Both the position numbers and the translations under genes were made by a program. This document shows, piece by piece, positions 61,105-64,000 of a stretch of 64,000 nt of DNA. Position 1 is the first letter of the stretch. Each line of letters opens with the position of its first letter. This DNA comes from an uncultured Oscillospiraceae bacterium (lineage in GTDB: Bacteria; Bacillota; Clostridia; Oscillospirales; Oscillospiraceae): positions 1 to 64,000 of the forward strand of contig CALWVV010000004.1 in the NCBI GenBank assembly GCA_944385035.1, in the 5' to 3' direction. The notes under the pieces are model-generated. The model worked only from the letters and a program-made list of their open reading frames with translations. It had not been told where the DNA came from and did not search any database.

Positions 61105-62055
61105 ATGTCCGCAAAAAAGGGTTATTTCTTCATTGTTGTCACCATTATCATGTTTACCTCCTATGAGGTGGTGCTGAAATTTATCTCCGGCCAGCTCAAT
61201 TCCATGCAGCTGACGTTGTGCAGGTTTGCAGTGGGATTTGTCATTCTGCTGCCCCTGACTCTGAATACCCTGAAAAAAAGGGAAGAGCATCTGGATCGCA
61301 AAAGTCTGGCCCACTTCGCTCTGCTGGGCCTTTTGGGGATCGCTTTGAGCATGCCTATCCTCCATGTGGCGGTAAACTACGCCGGTTCTTCTGTGGCGGC
61401 GGTGCTGTTTAGCTGCAACCCCGTATTTGTCACCTTTTTGGCATTCTTTCTGCTGCGGGAGCCCATTTTGCCCCGGCATATTGCCGCCCTGGCTCTGGAG
61501 GTGACGGGGACCATCGCCATTATCAATCCCTTCCGGTCCTCGGTCAATCTGCTGGGCACTGGGCTTGCACTGCTGTCCACCATTTTGTTTTCCATCTATG
61601 GGGTACTGGGCAAACGCAAGTGCGCCCAATATGGAGGCGCGGTGGTCACCTGCTTCAGCTTCTTCTTTGGAAGCCTCACTTTGCTGGTGCTGATCCTTCT
61701 GTCCCATATCCCGGCCCTGGCCCAAGCCCTGATTGGGGCGGGGCTGGCCGATTTCGCCAACATTCCCATTTTCGCCGGGTATACCCTGGCAAACCTGCCT
61801 TATGTACTTTTCGTATCTGTGGGAGTAGCGGGAATCGGCTTTTGCAGCTATTTTCTGGCCATGGAGTGCCTGCCGGCCAGCGTCGTGTCACTGGTCTATT
61901 TCTTTAAGCCGGCTCTGGCTCCGGTGCTGGCCTGGATGGTACATGGGGAGATCATTTCCAGGGACATGCTCTTGGGGATCGTGCTCATTGTGGCAGGTTC
62001 TCTGTGTGCCATCGTGCCCGGTATTCTGGAAGCCCGGCAGGGTGCCCGGTCCTAA
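61105..62055 (+). CDS. EamA/DMT family transporter
   Basis: A 316-residue protein with ten spans; the two EamA halves open with 'FFIVVTIIMFTSYEVVLKFI' and 'GTGLALLSTILFSIYGVLGK', and end with 'VAAVLFSCNPVFVTFLAFFL' and 'VVSLVYFFKPALAPVLAWMV'. The substrate is unknown. ATG at 61105 has GGGGAGAAG before it; the frame opens at 61051 without conservation. Confidence 0.88.
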   Translation: MSAKKGYFFIVVTIIMFTSYEVVLKFISGQLNSMQLTLCRFAVGFVILLPLTLNTLKKREEHLDRKSLAHFALLGLLGIALSMPILHVAVNYAGSSVAAVLFSCNPVFVTFLAFFLLREPILPRHIAALALEVTGTIAIINPFRSSVNLLGTGLALLSTILFSIYGVLGKRKCAQYGGAVVTCFSFFFGSLTLLVLILLSHIPALAQALIGAGLADFANIPIFAGYTLANLPYVLFVSVGVAGIGFCSYFLAMECLPASVVSLVYFFKPALAPVLAWMVHGEIISRDMLLGIVLIVAGSLCAIVPGILEARQGARS

Positions 62056-62118
62056 TTTGTTGTTATTCCAAAAGCTTTATTTTTGATTTATTTTGATGTA
62101 CGTAAGGGAGTTGTAAGT

Positions 62119-63249
62119 ATGTCAGTTTCTAAGGTTTATTTTACCGATTTTCATACCCAGGCCTTTGGGGACGGCCTGCCCACAAAGCTGAAAAAGCTGA
62201 TCAAGCGGGCTGGAATTCAGGAGCTGGACCTGGATGGGAAATTCGTAGCCATCAAAATGCACTTTGGTGAGCTGGGCAACATCAGCTACCTGCGCCCCAA
62301 CTATGCACGGGCAGTGGTGGACGTGGTAAAGGAGCTGGGCGGCAAGCCCTTCCTCACCGACTGCAACACCATGTATCCCGGCAGCCGGAAAAATGCCCTG
62401 GAACACCTGGAATGTGCCTGGGAGAATGGCTTTACCCCGCTGACCGTGGGCTGCCCCATCCTCATCGGAGACGGGCTGAAGGGCACGGACGATGTAGAGG
62501 TCCCCGTGGTGGGGGGCGAGTACGTGGAGAAGGCCAAAATCGGCCGGGCCGTGATGGATGCGGACGTGTTCATCTCCCTGACCCACTTTAAGGGCCATGA
62601 GATGACTGGCTTTGGCGGAGCTATTAAAAACATCGGCATGGGCTGCGGGTCCCGTGCAGGGAAGAAGGAGCAGCACGCCAGCGGCAAGCCTAAAATCAGC
62701 AAGAGCCGGTGCCGGGGCTGTATGCGCTGCCAGAAGGAGTGCGCCAACAACGGTCTGGTCTTTGACCCTGAGACACGGAAGATGACGGTGGACGACCAGA
62801 ACTGTGTGGGCTGCGGCCGGTGCCTGGGAGCCTGTAACTTTGACGCCATCTATTTCACCAACGACAACGCCCAGGCCGCCCTCAACTGCCGCATGGCCGA
62901 GTATACCAAGGCTGTGATCGACGGGCGCCCCAATTTCCATATTTCTCTGGTGGTGGATGTATCCCCCAACTGCGATTGCCATGGAGAAAATGATGTGCCC
63001 ATCCTGCCCAACATCGGAATGTTTGCCTCCTTTGATCCTCTGGCTTTGGATCAGGCCTGCGTGGACGCCTGCCTGGCCGCAACACCTATGCCGGGCAGCC
63101 AGCTGGCAAAGCACCTGGCCGACCCCAATTTCCATGACCACCACGACCACTTCCTGAACTCCACCCCGGAGTCGGAGTGGCGCAGCTGTCTGGAGCATGC
63201 AGAGAAAATCGGCCTCGGGTCCCGAGAGTATGAGCTTATTGAGATGTAA
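62119..63249 (+). CDS. DUF362 protein with two [4Fe-4S] ferredoxin motifs
   Basis: A 376-residue protein starting MSVSKVYFTDF. Residues 1-190 are the DUF362 domain ('VAIKMHFGELGNISYLRPNY', 'FLTDCNTMYPGSRKN', 'FISLTHFKGHEMTGFGGAIK'), followed by two ferredoxin clusters 'CRGCMRCQKEC' (about 198-208) and 'CVGCGRCLGAC' (about 228-238), then a C-terminal DUF362 segment ('DVSPNCDCHGENDVPILPNI'). It is probably an electron-transfer or iron-sulfur protein; partners and role are unknown. ATG at 62119 follows AAGGGAGTTGTAAGT. It stands alone before a terminator. Confidence 0.92.
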   Translation: MSVSKVYFTDFHTQAFGDGLPTKLKKLIKRAGIQELDLDGKFVAIKMHFGELGNISYLRPNYARAVVDVVKELGGKPFLTDCNTMYPGSRKNALEHLECAWENGFTPLTVGCPILIGDGLKGTDDVEVPVVGGEYVEKAKIGRAVMDADVFISLTHFKGHEMTGFGGAIKNIGMGCGSRAGKKEQHASGKPKISKSRCRGCMRCQKECANNGLVFDPETRKMTVDDQNCVGCGRCLGACNFDAIYFTNDNAQAALNCRMAEYTKAVIDGRPNFHISLVVDVSPNCDCHGENDVPILPNIGMFASFDPLALDQACVDACLAATPMPGSQLAKHLADPNFHDHHDHFLNSTPESEWRSCLEHAEKIGLGSREYELIEM

Positions 63250-63268
63250 GGTGATTTTCCATTACAGA

Positions 63269-63306
63269 AGAAGGCGGACGCCCACAGCGTCCGCCTTTCT
63301 TTTTTG
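63269..63306 (+). terminator. Terminator after DUF362
   Basis: AAGGCGGACGC-CCACA-GCGTCCGCCTT with TCTTTTTT. Confidence 0.9.
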
Positions 63307-63329
63307 GGGGTCATTGGTAATCTTTTTTC

Positions 63330-63680
63330 TTACTTCTCGTTCCCAAACTGGGTCTTTAACAACAGATCCACCATAAAAACGGACACGCAGAACAGCACCA
63401 TCTGTCCCACAATGAGCCACATCCAAAAGGCGGAATGGTGGTCAGAAAACAGGGCGATAAGGATCCCGCTGGCTGCAGCGCTGATGATGCCAATGCGCAC
63501 CCAGAGCTTTCCACAGTGGCGATGGGCGGCCGCCCAGGCGTCCGGATTTTTCCGGGTGAGCTCCGTGCTGTAGGCAAGGCCGTTTTTCCCATAAGCAGGA
63601 GGGGAGAGGCGCCACCAGATTCCCACCAGCAGCATGGCGGCCGGTGCAATGAAATCGGCAATCAAGTAAAACAAATTCAT
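63330..63680 (-). CDS. SdpI-like small membrane protein
   Basis: A 116-residue protein with three spans (about 4-22, 62-80, 86-106) and the linker 'STELTRKNPDAWAAAHRHCG' followed by 'KLW', which resembles the conserved 'YRTPxSMKNxxTWxxAxxxxGKLW' of SdpI-family proteins. SdpI gives immunity to the SDP toxin in Bacillus, but most family members have unrelated unknown roles. ATG at 63680 follows GTGAGGTTTACCT. It overlaps nothing and lies 15 bp from the recombinase gene, same strand. Confidence 0.75.
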   Translation of the reverse strand: MNLFYLIADFIAPAAMLLVGIWWRLSPPAYGKNGLAYSTELTRKNPDAWAAAHRHCGKLWVRIGIISAAASGILIALFSDHHSAFWMWLIVGQMVLFCVSVFMVDLLLKTQFGNEK

Positions 63681-63695
63681 AGGTAAACCTCACTT

Positions 63696-64000
63696 TTAGT
63701 CCTCTTCCGGGGGTAATTTTGGCTTTTTTCGCTGCTTTGTATGGCTCAATGGGTTTGCCCGCGCGGCAGTGCGCAGGTCCTCGTTGTCCACGTGGGTATA
63801 AATCTGGGTGGTATTCAGATGGTCGTGGCCCAGCACCTCCTGGAGGGTGCGCACATCCACGCCGTTTTGCAGCATAAGGGTGGCGGCTGTGTGGCGCAGC
63901 TTGTGGGCGGAGTACTGGGTGCTGTCCAATCCGGCGGCCGCCAGGTGCTTTTTTACCAGCTTATGGACCGCCGCAGTGGTGATTCGACGGCGGTTCTGAA
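63696..64000 (-). CDS. Tyrosine recombinase/integrase, C-terminal part (runs off right edge)
   Basis: About 101 C-terminal residues are present; the frame is open to base 64000. Catalytic residues: '[14 protein letters not shown]' (HxxR), '[15 protein letters not shown]' (His and nucleophile Tyr), tail '[11 protein letters not shown]'. The sequence resembles XerC/XerD-type recombinases. The N-terminal domain and first catalytic Arg lie outside the window. It may be a second chromosomal Xer-like protein or an element integrase; no direct repeats that would define an element are visible within the window. Confidence 0.88.
   Translation of the reverse strand, partial: QNRRRITTAAVHKLVKKHLAAAGLDSTQYSAHKLRHTAATLMLQNGVDVRTLQEVLGHDHLNTTQIYTHVDNEDLRTAARANPLSHTKQRKKPKLPPEED

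Overview
The window looks like chromosome of a GC-rich, spore-forming anaerobic member of the Clostridia, most likely Oscillospiraceae (a Flavonifractor/Pseudoflavonifractor/Lawsonibacter-like gut bacterium). This rests on the sporulation genes (SpoIVFA/SpoIVFB-like pair, YlbJ, SpoIID, SpoIIM, YunB, a SleB-type hydrolase), the clostridial SCIFF peptide with its radical-SAM maturase, paired radical-SAM/DUF2344 genes, T-box and lysine riboswitch control, and strong Shine-Dalgarno sites. The genus is inferred from gene content; no database search was possible.

Positions 1-4600 look like the right end of an integrated element: a truncated amidoligase, a small segregation-type protein behind what may be a StbA/ParM remnant, a metallophosphoesterase, a DUF6809-like protein, a tyrosine integrase broken by one in-frame amber codon, and an AT-rich GNAT acetyltransferase. 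The element abuts the 3' end of tRNA-Pro(CGG), a plausible attachment site. Positions 4785-8975 hold a SpoIVFA/SpoIVFB-like pair and the TIGR03960/DUF2344 pair. A structured leader with terminator, resembling a yybP-ykoY (Mn2+) riboswitch, then precedes a sodium-pump decarboxylase beta subunit and a 42-residue gamma-like peptide. Positions 10590-17824 carry small conserved proteins, YlbJ, a YgjP-like peptidase, RarA, a TSUP transporter, DUF3810 and TmcAL. ackA follows; its last 63 bp are duplicated downstream around a hairpin-rich insert.

Positions 19543-32148 contain DUF951, a radical-SAM protein, the SleB-type hydrolase, and a compact housekeeping run nusB - TsaD-like - xseA - xseB - ispA - DUF212 - dxs - tlyA - nadK - argR - recN (isoprenoid synthesis, RNA modification, DNA repair, arginine regulation). 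Then come an NSS transporter, malic enzyme, a T-box leader before a drug/metabolite transporter and tyrS, two XRE regulators (one fused to a superoxide-reductase-like domain), TcdA, and the lysine-riboswitch-controlled asd-dapA-dapB operon. Positions 43127-49823 hold SpoIID, queA-tgt (queuosine), yajC, TIGR04086, and scfA-scfB. The right part has SpoIIM-xerD, murD, three tandem M42 peptidases, a methionine gamma-lyase-like enzyme, yunB, VanZ, ligA, a transporter, a DUF362 ferredoxin protein, an SdpI-like protein and a tyrosine recombinase cut by the window edge.

Most of the window is ordinary core genome. The points most worth a second look are: the duplicated ackA tail with its structured insert; two related palindromes that each supply the stop codon of the gene they follow; the leader in front of the orphan oadB/gamma pair; the Cys-rich tail of the SCIFF maturase; a possible AUA start codon; and the amber-interrupted integrase beside tRNA-Pro. 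No clearly new multi-gene system was found.
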